NCBI GenBank assembly: GCA_963825615.1
Contig: CAWGTV010000003.1
Span: forward strand, 124,001 to 188,000
DNA: 64,000 nt
Source: JAHEDT01 sp963825615
GTDB taxonomy: Bacteria; Desulfobacterota; Desulfuromonadia; Desulfuromonadales; BM103
Reading direction: 5' to 3'
The translations under genes and the position numbers were made by a program. Below the pieces are notes generated by a model. The model was not told the origin of the DNA and did not search any database. It worked only from the letters and a program-made list of their open reading frames with translations. Below are positions 15,701-24,590 of the stretch, one piece after another. Every line of letters begins with the position of its first letter. Position 1 is the first letter of the stretch.

Positions 15701-16794
15701 TCACTGCTTCAGGTTGTTCCACAGGTTAACCATGAAATCCTGGGCGTTGGTCAGAATCGCCACCGCCTGGGCCGAGCCACGATTGGCCAGCTTGTCGGCG
15801 CTGAATTCCGTCATGTCGACAATATAGAAAAAGACCGGCCGCACGCTGCCGTCATCCATCACCCGGTAACTGGGGACCATGTTGCCGAAGGCGATGGAGT
15901 GCAACTGGGTGGCCAGAGCTACGACCGTGGTCGCCTTGCGGGCGTGTTCACGCATGGCGTCCTGAGCCCGGTAAACATCTGCAATGACCTCCGGCAGCGG
16001 GCCATCATCCCGGATCGATCCGGCCAGAACGTAAGGGATGCGTTTTTTTTCGCAGGCATAAGATGATCCCGTCCTTGAGTTCCAGCTCGTCGATCGTTCT
16101 GGCGATCGAACCGCGGCTGCGCACTTCATTGATGATGTCGAGATGATTGTAGTGGCCCAAGCGGCCTCAGCGTCTGTGAATAGATATCCTGCCCCAGACC
16201 GGTGCGGAAGAACGCCGCCTCGAGGTCGTGGGTCGCCAGAGCGTTGCCGGCCAGCAGGCCGTGGCAGTAGCCGTTCTCGATCAAGCCCTGCATGGCGTCA
16301 CGACTGTCCTTGTCGAAGGCCACCGCCGGGCCGAGGACCCAGACGATATGCCCATGATCGCGATCATGGCGGAGGACCTGGTAGAGGTCATCGTAGCAGC
16401 GTGAGAAAGGCGTCTCGCGCGTGCCACGGGTGCGGAAAGAGAACTTGTCAACGGCCGCATCTGCGGCGGCGGTGAACCCCTCAACGTGGACGTAGATCCC
16501 CTCTTCACCATTTTCGGTGCGCCCGACGACGACCGGGTCGCCTTGACGTACGCGCCGGGCTTCGACCACCGCAATCGTCTCCCCCTTCAAGACCAGGACC
16601 GCATCCATACGGCTTTCCGGCGCAAGCAGCCAGCGTCCCTTCCCCAGGTGCAGATATTCGGGGTGATTGGAGGTCCCGTGAAAATTTGTCGGCACGACAC
16701 CATCGGCCGGAGCGGGCGCAACGGTGACAACGGGCGATTGCGCCAGATGTGCCTGGGTAAAATTCGGTGGGGTGTATGCGGGAATGACCGACAT
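15701..16794 (-). pseudogene. TIGR00300-family (LOR/SDH, ornithine cyclodeaminase-like) gene, two frameshifts
   Basis: The start ATG at 16794 follows AAGGAG. The first frame encodes about 215 residues including LLAGNALATHDLEAAFF, then breaks at 16156-16158 (GGG on the coding strand, one G too many). The middle frame resumes GHYNHLDIINEVRSRGSI and breaks again at 16060-16061 (one extra T). The last frame gives YACEKKRIPYVLAGSIRDDG, ALATQLHSIAFGNM and ends with ILTNAQDFMVN. All parts match one about 365-residue TIGR00300 protein in order, so only two bases need removing. Archaeal and cyanobacterial relatives act on ornithine or arginine. It could be a real pseudogene, but read error is likelier. 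Confidence 0.85.
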
Positions 16795-16885
16795 GAACAA
16801 CTCCTTTTGAGTGCATCGGCAGTTTGTCCTGACCGACAGCAACGATAATCAGTGTCTTTCAACCACCTTTTTCACAGCAGCGAAG

Positions 16886-17218
16886 TTAAGCGACGAGGAC
16901 CACGGCCAGGCCCACCAGACTGGCGAGGTCGACAAGTTGGAAGCCCGCCATAAACCTGTTCATGATGAAGACACCGAGAAAACAGAGGGCGACCAATTTG
17001 CTCACGGCACCAGACCAGGCATCGCGACTGCTCCAGGCGATACTCAGGATAGCGATGTTGGCGAGCCCGTAAGCGGTGGCCACATAAGCAAAGATCATGG
17101 CCGATCCGGCAACGCTGTGGGCCATGATAATACCCATGCCATAAAAGATGAACATGAACGAAGTCAGTATGCTTAGAATGATCAGGCCGATCAAAAAAAT
17201 GGTGTCATGCTTCGTCAT
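16886..17218 (-). CDS. hypothetical membrane protein
   Basis: 110 residues with four hydrophobic helices (about 7-29, 36-58, 66-84 and 88-109) and almost no loops. AGGACG precedes the ATG by a few bases. I do not recognise the family. It lies between the arginine-catabolic genes and an EamA transporter, in the same direction as both. Other small hydrophobic proteins could look the same, so no role is offered. Confidence 0.6.
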   Translation of the reverse strand: MTKHDTIFLIGLIILSILTSFMFIFYGMGIIMAHSVAGSAMIFAYVATAYGLANIAILSIAWSSRDAWSGAVSKLVALCFLGVFIMNRFMAGFQLVDLASLVGLAVVLVA

Positions 17219-17333
17219 AAAACGTCCTGTGGTGAAAAGTTGACGGTTCCTCGAATCCTTTTATTTATACAGTCTTCGAAGGGAGAAAGCATCGATTTTC
17301 TACAATATCGCCCGTCCGACGGTGTCAGCCTTG

Positions 17334-18213
17334 CTACTTGCGCGTTGCCAGATAGATGCCGGCGCCGATCAGGAGAATCCCGAGGCCGTGGTACCAGTAG
17401 AAACGTTCTCCCAGAAAGAGCATCGCCATCAAACTGCCGAAAACCGGCATCAGGTGAATAAAGAGCCCGGCACGGTTGGCACCCACCAGTTCAACCCCGC
17501 GATTGTAGCAGAGATAGGAGACGATCGATGGAAAGACCATGACATAGCCGAGCACCAGCAGGGTTACCGGTCGTACCTCCATCGTCGCCACGGTCAGCGT
17601 TTCCCAGAGATAAAGCGGCAGTAGGATCAAGGTGCCCAACCAGAAGATGACGGCAATAAAGGCCAATGGATGCACATGCGGGCGTTTGCGTAGCATCACA
17701 GAGTAAGCGGCATAACAGGCAATCGCCGCCGAGACCAGCAGGTCGCCGCGGTTGACCGAGAGCGCGAGTAATACGGCGATATCACCCCGGGCAATGATCG
17801 TCACGGCCCCGCAGAGAGACACCAGGATACCGACACACTGTAGCTTCGTTACGCGTTCGCGGAAGATCAGAAACGACAGCAGGACAATCATCACCGGCAT
17901 CAAGGATTGAATCAGAAAGGCGTTGAGCGCCTCGGTGTACTGCAGACCGCTATAGGCCAGGGTGTTGAAGGCGGCAATGCCAACCGTCGCCAGCAGCAGG
18001 ATCACCGGCCAGTGCCGGAACAGCGTCTGGCGGTCGCGGCGCAGGTGAGGCAGCGCGGGCCAGGTGATCAACAGTGCGGCTCCCAACCAGCGCCAGAAGG
18101 CCAGGGCTACGGGCGGGATGATGCCGTGGAAAGCTCGACCGAGAATGAAATTGCCGGCCCAGAAGAGCACGGCCAGAGTCAACAGCAGATATGGACGGTC
18201 ACTTGATTTTCAT
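17334..18213 (-). CDS. DMT-family (EamA) exporter, start codon separated by a 1-base frameshift
   Basis: The long frame encodes two EamA repeats with ten helices (starting LAVLFWAGNFILGRAF and ending GAGIYLATRK). It has no ATG in frame: only a TTG at 18182. An ATG at 18211-18213 overlaps the stop of the gene upstream (ATGA) and would read MKSSDRPYLLLTLAVLF if one A were removed from the AAAA run at 18207-18210. I therefore take 18213 as the intended start and the extra A as an indel. The substrate is unknown. It is the second EamA gene of the window. Confidence 0.8.
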
Positions 18214-18998
18214 GGTTTGACGCGATATACCACCAGGCCAGGCTTGCCTTGCAGGTAGTCGAGCAGGACATCATCGACGACCCGCTCGATGCCCTTGCGT
18301 GACGACGCATGACGCAGCCTGACGCTCCCGTCGGCCTTGACGATCAAACCGGTATGACTGACGTCAAGACCGGCCAGATCGCTGTAGATGCCGACATAAT
18401 CACCGGGCTGCAGCGAGCGGAGCATTTCATTCAGTGATTGCGGAAGTGGGGATATAGACGATTTCACGTGAGGTGACGGCGATCCCCGGCAGCCACAGCG
18501 TCCCGTCACTTTTTCGGTTGAGCTGTTTCATGACCTTTACGGCATGACCCTGTCCAACAGCGGAGGTAAGATCTGTGATCGCGGCGTTCTCAACAGCAGC
18601 CCAATCGCTGAAGAAATGTCTGCGCCCGCGATAGGAGACCACGCCATCCCGGTAGCGTACACGTCTCAACTGGTCAGGAAAATCCTCGGCTGAGTAGAGC
18701 GGCGCAGCGCTTCGATTGCGTCTAGCAGGGTGAAGCAGTCGAACCCGTTCAGAGCAACGACCAGTCGCTCAGCCTCATCTGGTCCGCCAACCAGGGTATT
18801 GGCAAGATAAGGCCGGTCGAGAAAGTGTACGGAAATGGCCACGATCCGATCGCCAGGTTGTTCGATATCACGCGTCGATGTGAGAATTTGTGCAAGCTCG
18901 GAAGAGCCCGTGTCACCAGCCCAGACACAACTGCACATAAAGTAAATTATTAACATAAACGAGATAAGATGCTTATAAATAATCATAATAATATGCAC
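18210..18998 (-). pseudogene. DUF1460 family (NlpC/P60-like amidase fold) gene, two frameshifts
   Basis: Three overlapping frames give one protein in order. The first has an N-terminal signal segment, then NGFDCFTLLDAIEALRR with the catalytic Cys. The second has RRVRYRDGV, GRRHFFSDWAAVENA and IVYIPTSAIT. The third has LQPGDYVGIYSDLAG, DVSHTG with the expected His, and LRHASS. The breaks are at about 18685-18700 (one base missing) and near 18429 (one base extra; TGA at 18428-18430 stops the second frame). DUF1460 (PF07313) proteins resemble cell-wall amidases and are exported. The stop overlaps the EamA start. Either a pseudogene or sequence errors. Confidence 0.8.
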
Positions 18999-19019
18999 AA
19001 TAATGGTAGGTAAGGAGGC

Positions 19020-19649
19020 TCATTTAGACTGCACCTGTTGCGCCAGAAAGCGTTTGACCTGGGATTTCGGTACACTGGCCAAGTTGCGCATCAGGGTAAA
19101 GGGCACCAGGGCAAAACCGTAGTGAGCACGCAGATCCTCAATCATCGCCAGCCAGAGATGTGCCGTCATCTCGGCGTCGGCCAGGGCCCGGTGAAAAGTG
19201 CCATCCGTGCGCAGGATCCGGTAACGCACCAGGGTTTCCAGCTTGTGATTGGGCGCGTCCGGGTAGACCCTTCGTGCCGCGAGCATCGAGCAGCCGAAAG
19301 CCTGCTGACGTTGAAGCCCGATGAGGTCAAGCTCGGCGTCGAGAAAGCGCCGGTCAAAAGACGCATTGTGAGCGACCAGTGGCAGGCTGCCGACAAATCC
19401 GGCAAAATTCCGCATCACCTCGGCAGAGGGCGGCGCGTCTTGCACCATCTGGTTGGTGATGCCGGTGTAGCTTTCGATAAAGCTGTTGATGCGCAGGCCG
19501 GGATTCATCAGGCTCTGGAAACGCTCGATGACCTGCCCTCCCCTGAGCTTCACTGCTCCGACTTCAATGGCGCGATCACCGCAATCGGGAGAGATGCCAC
19601 TGGTTTCAAAGTCGAGGACGACAAGGGTTTCCAAGGGAGAATCAGGCAT
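19020..19649 (-). CDS. DEDDh 3'-5' exonuclease (DnaQ/PolC-like)
   Basis: About 209 residues from ATG 19649 (MPDSPLETLVV); the frame is open to an ATG at 19727, but that extra N-terminus is not family-like, and neither start has a good ribosome site. Exonuclease motifs are complete: VVLDFETSG (Exo I), LVAHNASFDRRFL (Exo II) and HRALADAEMT (Exo III, with catalytic His and Asp). NHKLETLVRYRIL is typical of the epsilon-subunit family. A stand-alone proofreading or RNA/DNA-trimming nuclease; the substrate is unknown. Confidence 0.88.
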   Translation of the reverse strand: MPDSPLETLVVLDFETSGISPDCGDRAIEVGAVKLRGGQVIERFQSLMNPGLRINSFIESYTGITNQMVQDAPPSAEVMRNFAGFVGSLPLVAHNASFDRRFLDAELDLIGLQRQQAFGCSMLAARRVYPDAPNHKLETLVRYRILRTDGTFHRALADAEMTAHLWLAMIEDLRAHYGFALVPFTLMRNLASVPKSQVKRFLAQQVQSK

Positions 19650-19727
19650 ATGGGAGTTATAGATGGCAGCACGCTGTTTGGCAAGGGATATCCGAGCCTG
19701 AATGTTAAGGCCAAGTCGAGAACGCAT

Positions 19728-20177
19728 TGCAGCTACATGGACAATATAACCCCGGGCCTATGCAGCCGGAAAGGGCTAAATTATTCTTTTAATGGTGACA
19801 TGTCAGAAAAATCTTAAGTCTCTGTTATCATAAGTAACAGCCCGCGTCGACAGGCTGAGCAGTTGTTGCTCTCTTAAATTGGGCCGCCACGAATTTCTGC
19901 TGGGCTCAAATTTTGGGGAAAGAGCGGGCATAGGGGGGGCAAACAAAGTCTTCACTTGATTTATCCCGCTTAATCATTAAATATAACAACATTTATTACT
20001 TGTCACGTGGGCGGATTCATCACAGATGTTCTTTCCCGTCACAAGAGCATGTCATGTTGAAGTGCAGTTTCGCGTTTGCGCATACTCCGCAGTCCGGGGG
20101 CCTAAAACCGATCAGTCCTTAACAGCTCAGTCATTGTTTTCGACTCAGTGCTTAAATATCTTGCAAAGGAGTTCACC
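19728..20177. other. 450-base intergenic region without a recognised gene
   Basis: It lies between the divergent exonuclease and TAXI genes. I see no ORF with a ribosome site, no tRNA, and no riboswitch I can name. The middle part (about 19965-20010) is AT-rich and probably holds promoters for one or both neighbours. AAAGGAG at its right end is the ribosome site of the TAXI gene. Confidence 0.5.
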
Positions 20178-21161
20178 ATGAGATCAGTCCTGTCTTGGGC
20201 CCTCCGCAGTGCCCTTCTGGCCCTGCTGCTGGTTCCTCTCCAGCCGGTCAATGCCGTTGCTGAAGAGATCATCAACATCGGCACCGGCGGCATTACCGGC
20301 GTCTATTACAACGCCGGCAGCGCCGTGGCCAAAATGTTCAACCAGAAACGGCAGGAGTATGGCGCATGGATGCTCAACCGGCCGTCGGCAGGGTCGATTG
20401 AAAACATCAATAACGTGCTGCAGGGACAAAGTCAGTTCGGCATTGCCCAGGCCAATTTTCTTTTCAACGCCTGGAACGGAATGGGCCTTTGGAAGGACAT
20501 GCCGCAAAAGGATCTGCGCGCCGTCCTGGGGCTCTACACCGAGGACCTCACCCTGATCGCCGCCGAAGATGCCGGGATTAAGACTGCCCTCGACCTGAAA
20601 GGCAAACGGCTCAATATCGGCGCTCCCGGCTCGAGCGATCACGAGACGTCAGTATATATCCTGGAACTGCTGGGCCTTGACCCCATAAACGACCTGCAAA
20701 TTTCCAAAGAACACACCTATCTGGCATCGGAAAAAATCCAGTCTGGTGACATCGACGCCTATTTCTACACGGTCGGTCATCCAAACCTTTCGGTCCTCGA
20801 GGCGATATCCGGCGAGCGCAAGGTGCTTATCGTGCCTTTCGAGCGTGAATTTATTGACAAAGTCGTTGCGCCAAGGCCTTTCCTGTCCGCCTCCGAGATC
20901 GACGTGGAATTTTACGACAAACTGGACAACAAGGGACCGGTGCCGACCGTCGGTATCAAATCAGTCCTGTTTACCAGCAAGGACGTCGATGAAGAGACCG
21001 TTTACCGGGTGGTCAAGGCGGTTATGGAGAACCTCGACCTGTTCCGGCGTCAACATCCGGCCTTTGCCGGGCTGACCAAGGAAAACATGTCTCATAATGT
21101 TATTGTCCCTCTGCATCCCGGGGCCGAGCGCTATTTCCGTGAAGCAGGGATCGCTTATTGA
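20178..21161 (+). CDS. TAXI-family TRAP transporter solute-binding protein
   Basis: 327 residues from ATG 20178 (AAAGGAG 7 bases upstream); the upstream ATG at 20148 is rejected. A signal peptide ends near NAVAEE. The TAXI hallmark NIGTGGITGVYYNAG follows directly, then RPSAGSIENIN and LKGKRLNIGAPGSSDHET. These proteins feed a fused DctQM permease, but no permease gene is adjacent, so this is an orphan binding protein. The next gene, an exported hydrolase, starts 62 bases later in the same direction. Confidence 0.93.
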   Translation: MRSVLSWALRSALLALLLVPLQPVNAVAEEIINIGTGGITGVYYNAGSAVAKMFNQKRQEYGAWMLNRPSAGSIENINNVLQGQSQFGIAQANFLFNAWNGMGLWKDMPQKDLRAVLGLYTEDLTLIAAEDAGIKTALDLKGKRLNIGAPGSSDHETSVYILELLGLDPINDLQISKEHTYLASEKIQSGDIDAYFYTVGHPNLSVLEAISGERKVLIVPFEREFIDKVVAPRPFLSASEIDVEFYDKLDNKGPVPTVGIKSVLFTSKDVDEETVYRVVKAVMENLDLFRRQHPAFAGLTKENMSHNVIVPLHPGAERYFREAGIAY

Positions 21162-21223
21162 TTTCACCGACCACTTCGTTATTGAGCCATTTGAGCTGTA
21201 ACTATCAGGTGCAGGAGGACAAA

Positions 21224-22624
21224 ATGCACAAAATCTATTTACTGATGCTGGCCTGTTTGCTGACGGGTTTTCTGGCGGGGAAGGTGAATGCTCAAAATTC
21301 CCCCTCCTACCCGGATGTCAAACCCTACGATACGACGGTCAAAGACGTGCCGCCGGTTGACTCTGCAAAACTTCCGGCCGAGGTGCCAACCAAGGTTTCT
21401 CGCACCCGACCCTACTTCTTCCCGTATGTCAACCCTTACGAGGCGACGGTCATGGAAGTGCCGTCGATTTACGAAGCGAAGCTGCCGGACGAGGTGCCGA
21501 CCGAGGTTTTCCGTATCCACCCTTTTCCGGAACGCACGACTCCTGACGTTTTCTGGTACGACAAGGGGCTGATCTGCTCCCTGGTCTACCAGAAGAAGGA
21601 GGCACCGCTGGTGTTTATCATTGCCGGCACCGGTGCCCGCTTCAATTCACCGAAGATGATCAACATGCAGAAGGCCCTTTACCAGGCCGGTTTTAACGTC
21701 ATTTCCATCTCTTCCCCCACCATTGCGAACTTTATCATCAACGCCTCGAGCAGCATGGTCCCCGGCAATCTCTATGACGATGCCAAGGACCTTTACCGGG
21801 TCATGGAGATGGCCTACGAAAAGGTGCAGGGCAAGATCAAGGCGACTGAATTCTACCTCACCGGGTACAGCCTCGGCGGCATCCAGGCGGCCTACGTGTC
21901 GATGCTCGACGAGGAGAAGAAACACTTCGATTTTCGCAAGGTCCTGCTCATCAACCCACCTGAGAGTCTCTATAATTCGGTGTCGAAACTGGAAAAGCTG
22001 TTGGGCGACAATATCCCGGGCGGCGCGGAGAATTTCGATGTCTGGTACCAGCAGCTCCTCAACGATCTTGCCGACATCTACGAAGAGATGGGCTTCTTCG
22101 ACCTGACCGGCGACTTCATCTACAAGGCCTACAAACGCCATCCTCCCCGGGAAGATTTCCTGGCGGCCCTGGTCGGTCTTTCATTTACCTTGAGCTCAGC
22201 CGACATGGTGTTCGCCTCTGACGTCATGCGCGGCGGCGGTTACATCACCCCGAAAAATGTCATCATGAACAATTCAACCTCATTGATGCCCTTTTCCATG
22301 GTCGCTGACCGGACCAGCTTTACCGACTATTTCCATGAATACTTTTACCCGTATTTCCGACAGCAGGAACCGGGCCTGACCGAGCAGGCCCTGATCGATC
22401 GGCTCACCCTGAAGAATATCGAGAAGTACCTGAAGAGTGCCGAGAAGATCGGCTTGCTGCATAACGAGGATGACATCATCATGCTCCCCGGCGAGGTCGA
22501 TTATCTGCATGGAGTCTTTGGCGACCGGGCACAGATCTATCCCACGGGGGGGCACTGCGGCAACATGAATGATCCCGCGGTGGTTCGTTTTATCGTTGAT
22601 TTCTTTGGCGGGCGGGAGGGCTGA
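21224..22624 (+). CDS. exported serine hydrolase (alpha/beta fold) with N-terminal tandem duplication
   Basis: 466 residues from ATG 21224 (AGGAGG 6 bases upstream; the earlier ATG at 21158 overlaps the TAXI stop and lacks a site). A signal peptide ends near NAQNS. Two copies of a 37-residue unit follow. The hydrolase part begins near WYDKGLICSLVYQKKEAPLV and has the nucleophile elbow TGYSLGGIQAAYVS. A likely acid/His pair is in the C-terminal LLHNEDD and GGHCG. It is 2 bases from mlaA, which points to a lipid or ester substrate in the periplasm. I do not recognise a named family. Confidence 0.8.
   Translation: MHKIYLLMLACLLTGFLAGKVNAQNSPSYPDVKPYDTTVKDVPPVDSAKLPAEVPTKVSRTRPYFFPYVNPYEATVMEVPSIYEAKLPDEVPTEVFRIHPFPERTTPDVFWYDKGLICSLVYQKKEAPLVFIIAGTGARFNSPKMINMQKALYQAGFNVISISSPTIANFIINASSSMVPGNLYDDAKDLYRVMEMAYEKVQGKIKATEFYLTGYSLGGIQAAYVSMLDEEKKHFDFRKVLLINPPESLYNSVSKLEKLLGDNIPGGAENFDVWYQQLLNDLADIYEEMGFFDLTGDFIYKAYKRHPPREDFLAALVGLSFTLSSADMVFASDVMRGGGYITPKNVIMNNSTSLMPFSMVADRTSFTDYFHEYFYPYFRQQEPGLTEQALIDRLTLKNIEKYLKSAEKIGLLHNEDDIIMLPGEVDYLHGVFGDRAQIYPTGGHCGNMNDPAVVRFIVDFFGGREG
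21323..21535 (+). repeat. 111-bp in-frame tandem duplication in the hydrolase gene
   Basis: Unit 1 starts at 21323 (PYDTTVKDVP...SAKLPAEVPTKV) and unit 2 at 21434 (PYEATVMEVP...EAKLPDEVPTEV), a period of 37 codons. About 60% of residues agree. The units lie between the signal peptide and the catalytic domain and are proline- and charge-rich. Confidence 0.85.
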
Positions 22625-22626
22625 TC

Positions 22627-23391
22627 ATGACGGCATTCATTCAAAGCAAAAGACTATTATTGGTCCTGCTCGCAGGACTCCTGCTGTTGAGCGCCTGTTC
22701 AACAACACCGAAGACCACGGCAACGACCGAACCGCCGATGCGCAAGTTCGAGGAACTGGTCGACCAGAGCAAAACCCATCCGATCGAGGTCTACGACCCG
22801 CTGGAGGGATTCAACCGCGGGGTGTACCGGTTCAACTACTACTTTGACAAGTTCATTTTTCTGCCGATCGTCAACACCTACGAATTCATCATGCCGGTCT
22901 TCGCCCAGAAGGGCGTATCGAACTTTGTCGACAACGTCTACGAATTCAACAACTTCACCAACAACCTGCTGCAATTGAAGTTCAAGCAGACCGGCATCAC
23001 GTTAGCCCGTTTTGCCATCAACACGACGGTGGGGCTCGGCGGCTTAATGGATCCGGCAACCAAAATGAATTTACACAGACAGAAAGAGGACTTCGGGCAA
23101 ACCCTGGGGCACTACGGGGTTGGCAACGGACCGTACATCGTGCTGCCGATCCTCGGGCCCTCCAACCTGCGTGACACCACCGGCGTGGTGGCCGATGCCG
23201 TCGCTTTCAGCAACCTCGGCCCACCGGCCTGGGTGGACGATGATGACGTGACCCTGGCATTCAATATCGTCACCGCGATCGACAAGCGTCACCGGGTTCC
23301 CTTCCGCTACTACGGAACGGGATCGCCTTTCGAGTACGAGATGGTCCGCTTGCTGTATACCTCGCAACGGGAGATTGTTATCCAGAAGTAG
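22627..23391 (+). CDS. mlaA: MlaA (VacJ) family outer-membrane lipoprotein
   Basis: 254 residues. Signal peptide with lipobox LLLSAC (Cys about residue 25). The family core is YDPLEGFNRGVYRFNYYFD, then NFVDNVYEFNNFTNNLLQ, RFAINTTVGLGGLMDPA, DFGQTLGHYGVGNGPYIVLP and GPSNLRDTTG. MlaA sits in the outer membrane with a porin and helps return misplaced phospholipid to the inner membrane through the Mla system. No mlaBCDEF genes are nearby. It is coupled to the upstream hydrolase gene. Confidence 0.95.
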   Translation: MTAFIQSKRLLLVLLAGLLLLSACSTTPKTTATTEPPMRKFEELVDQSKTHPIEVYDPLEGFNRGVYRFNYYFDKFIFLPIVNTYEFIMPVFAQKGVSNFVDNVYEFNNFTNNLLQLKFKQTGITLARFAINTTVGLGGLMDPATKMNLHRQKEDFGQTLGHYGVGNGPYIVLPILGPSNLRDTTGVVADAVAFSNLGPPAWVDDDDVTLAFNIVTAIDKRHRVPFRYYGTGSPFEYEMVRLLYTSQREIVIQK

Positions 23392-23412
23392 AGAAAGTGA
23401 CCCGTCGAGATC

Positions 23413-23446
23413 AGTACGGCCGCAGGCTTTGCGGCCGTACTTTTTT
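23413..23446 (+). terminator. strong intrinsic terminator after mlaA
   Basis: AGTACGGCCGCA (23413-23424) and TGCGGCCGTACT (23430-23441) form a perfect 12-bp stem with a 5-base loop, followed directly by a T-run. It ends the TAXI-hydrolase-mlaA transcript. Confidence 0.92.
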
Positions 23447-23463
23447 GCCACAAGCCAACAAGC

Positions 23464-23919
23464 TTATTTCAGGAAATAGCCGACAACCCGCCACTGGTTA
23501 TCGTCACCGAGAATCAGGGTAATGGTTTCGATCACCCGCTCCCGCAGTTCGAACTTCGAAATGAACGTCAGGATCACGTATTCCCCTTCCGGCACATCAG
23601 CGGCCGTGTCTGTATAGGCAATATCATGATGAATCCGTTCGATGACCGGCCCCAGGAAATTGCGTATTTTGGCGATCTGCTCGTTCCATGCCTGTTCAGA
23701 CAACATCTTGTGCAGGATCTTCGAAGAAACTTCCCAACTCCTCGTGTATTCTTCCGTGTCAACCAGGAACAGGAACTGCGCTGCAGCATGCAGGGATTGC
23801 TGGCTGACCTGCTGAGTGGGCGTCTTATTGAGGACCGGCACAACGATCAGCAGCAGGCTGGTAAAGATCAACAGCAGGTGCAACTGCACATTCGACGATA
23901 ATGCTGGTACTTTGATCAT
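23464..23919 (-). CDS. DUF4019-like membrane-anchored protein
   Basis: 151 residues. AGGAGGAGA stands just before the ATG. A hydrophobic segment (about residues 11-30) serves as signal or anchor. The rest resembles DUF4019 (PF13211): WEVSSKILHKMLSEQAWNEQI, FLGPVIER, VPEGEYVILTFISKFE and a C-terminal DDNQWRVVGYF. The domain is probably periplasmic. The function is unknown. It converges with mlaA across the terminator. Confidence 0.78.
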   Translation of the reverse strand: MIKVPALSSNVQLHLLLIFTSLLLIVVPVLNKTPTQQVSQQSLHAAAQFLFLVDTEEYTRSWEVSSKILHKMLSEQAWNEQIAKIRNFLGPVIERIHHDIAYTDTAADVPEGEYVILTFISKFELRERVIETITLILGDDNQWRVVGYFLK

Positions 23920-24190
23920 AATCTCCTCCTGTCCATATCAAGAGGGATAAGCCTGATGTTATATGTCTTCAATTTAATCGCCTCACCTCCAGGAAGCAAC
24001 CTGCGGCCCATAATTTGTCACTGAAAACGCCATTCGTTAAAACCTCTTTTCGCTCTGCATTCAGTAGATTCACCAACAAAAACCATGTAACACTGCATAA
24101 AACAAACAGAAGACCCGCCGGCAGCAAGACGTTGACGGGGCAATGCGCCCTGCCTATTGTGCTCTTTCACTCATTATGCACAGCGACGGT

Positions 24191-24541
24191 TCAAGAAAGA
24201 CTCTGACGAACAGCTTTGGGTAGCCCATCGAGCACCAGGGCATAGGAGTCGTCGACCAGAGAGAGGACCAGTTCTTCAGGGAGGGAGCCATCCAGAACGA
24301 GCGTGTTCCAGTGGCGTTTGTTCATGTGATAACCGGGGATGATTGCGCTGAAAGCGTCGCGCAGGGCCTGGGCTTTGCCAGGGTCGCATTTGAGGTTCAT
24401 GCGCAGGGGTTGTTCATCGAGGATGATCAGCGCAAACATCTTGCCACCGACCTTGAACACAAGGGTGACCGGGTCAAAGGGGAAATCGATCTCGGCCCCA
24501 GGCTTGGTCTGTAGATAATGGTGCAACCGTTCGAAATCCAT
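24191..24541 (-). CDS. MmcQ/YjbR family protein
   Basis: 116 residues, the usual size. KPGAEIDFPFDPVTLVFKVGGKMFALI, LRMNLKCDPGKAQALRD, IIPGYHMNKRHWNTL and the C-terminal DDSYALVLDGLPK fit PF04237. Members have a CyaY/YjbR-like double-wing fold and are often called DNA-binding, without firm function. Cytoplasmic. It lies 49 bases downstream of the exonuclease gene on the same strand. Confidence 0.9.
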   Translation of the reverse strand: MDFERLHHYLQTKPGAEIDFPFDPVTLVFKVGGKMFALIILDEQPLRMNLKCDPGKAQALRDAFSAIIPGYHMNKRHWNTLVLDGSLPEELVLSLVDDSYALVLDGLPKAVRQSLS

Positions 24542-24590
24542 CGTATCAGGATTGGGCGCTGAAAAGGTTCATAATCCGTGGCATGACCAC

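Noticed and set aside
14473..15729. 418-codon plus-strand frame over the end of the hemolysin-III gene and arginase
   Set aside because: It crosses two well supported genes and has no family features; a GC-driven shadow frame.
15701..16794. Programmed frameshifting in the TIGR00300 gene
   Set aside because: Two independent shifts 96 bases apart would be needed, with no slippery heptamer plus pseudoknot seen; an extra base in short runs explains both.
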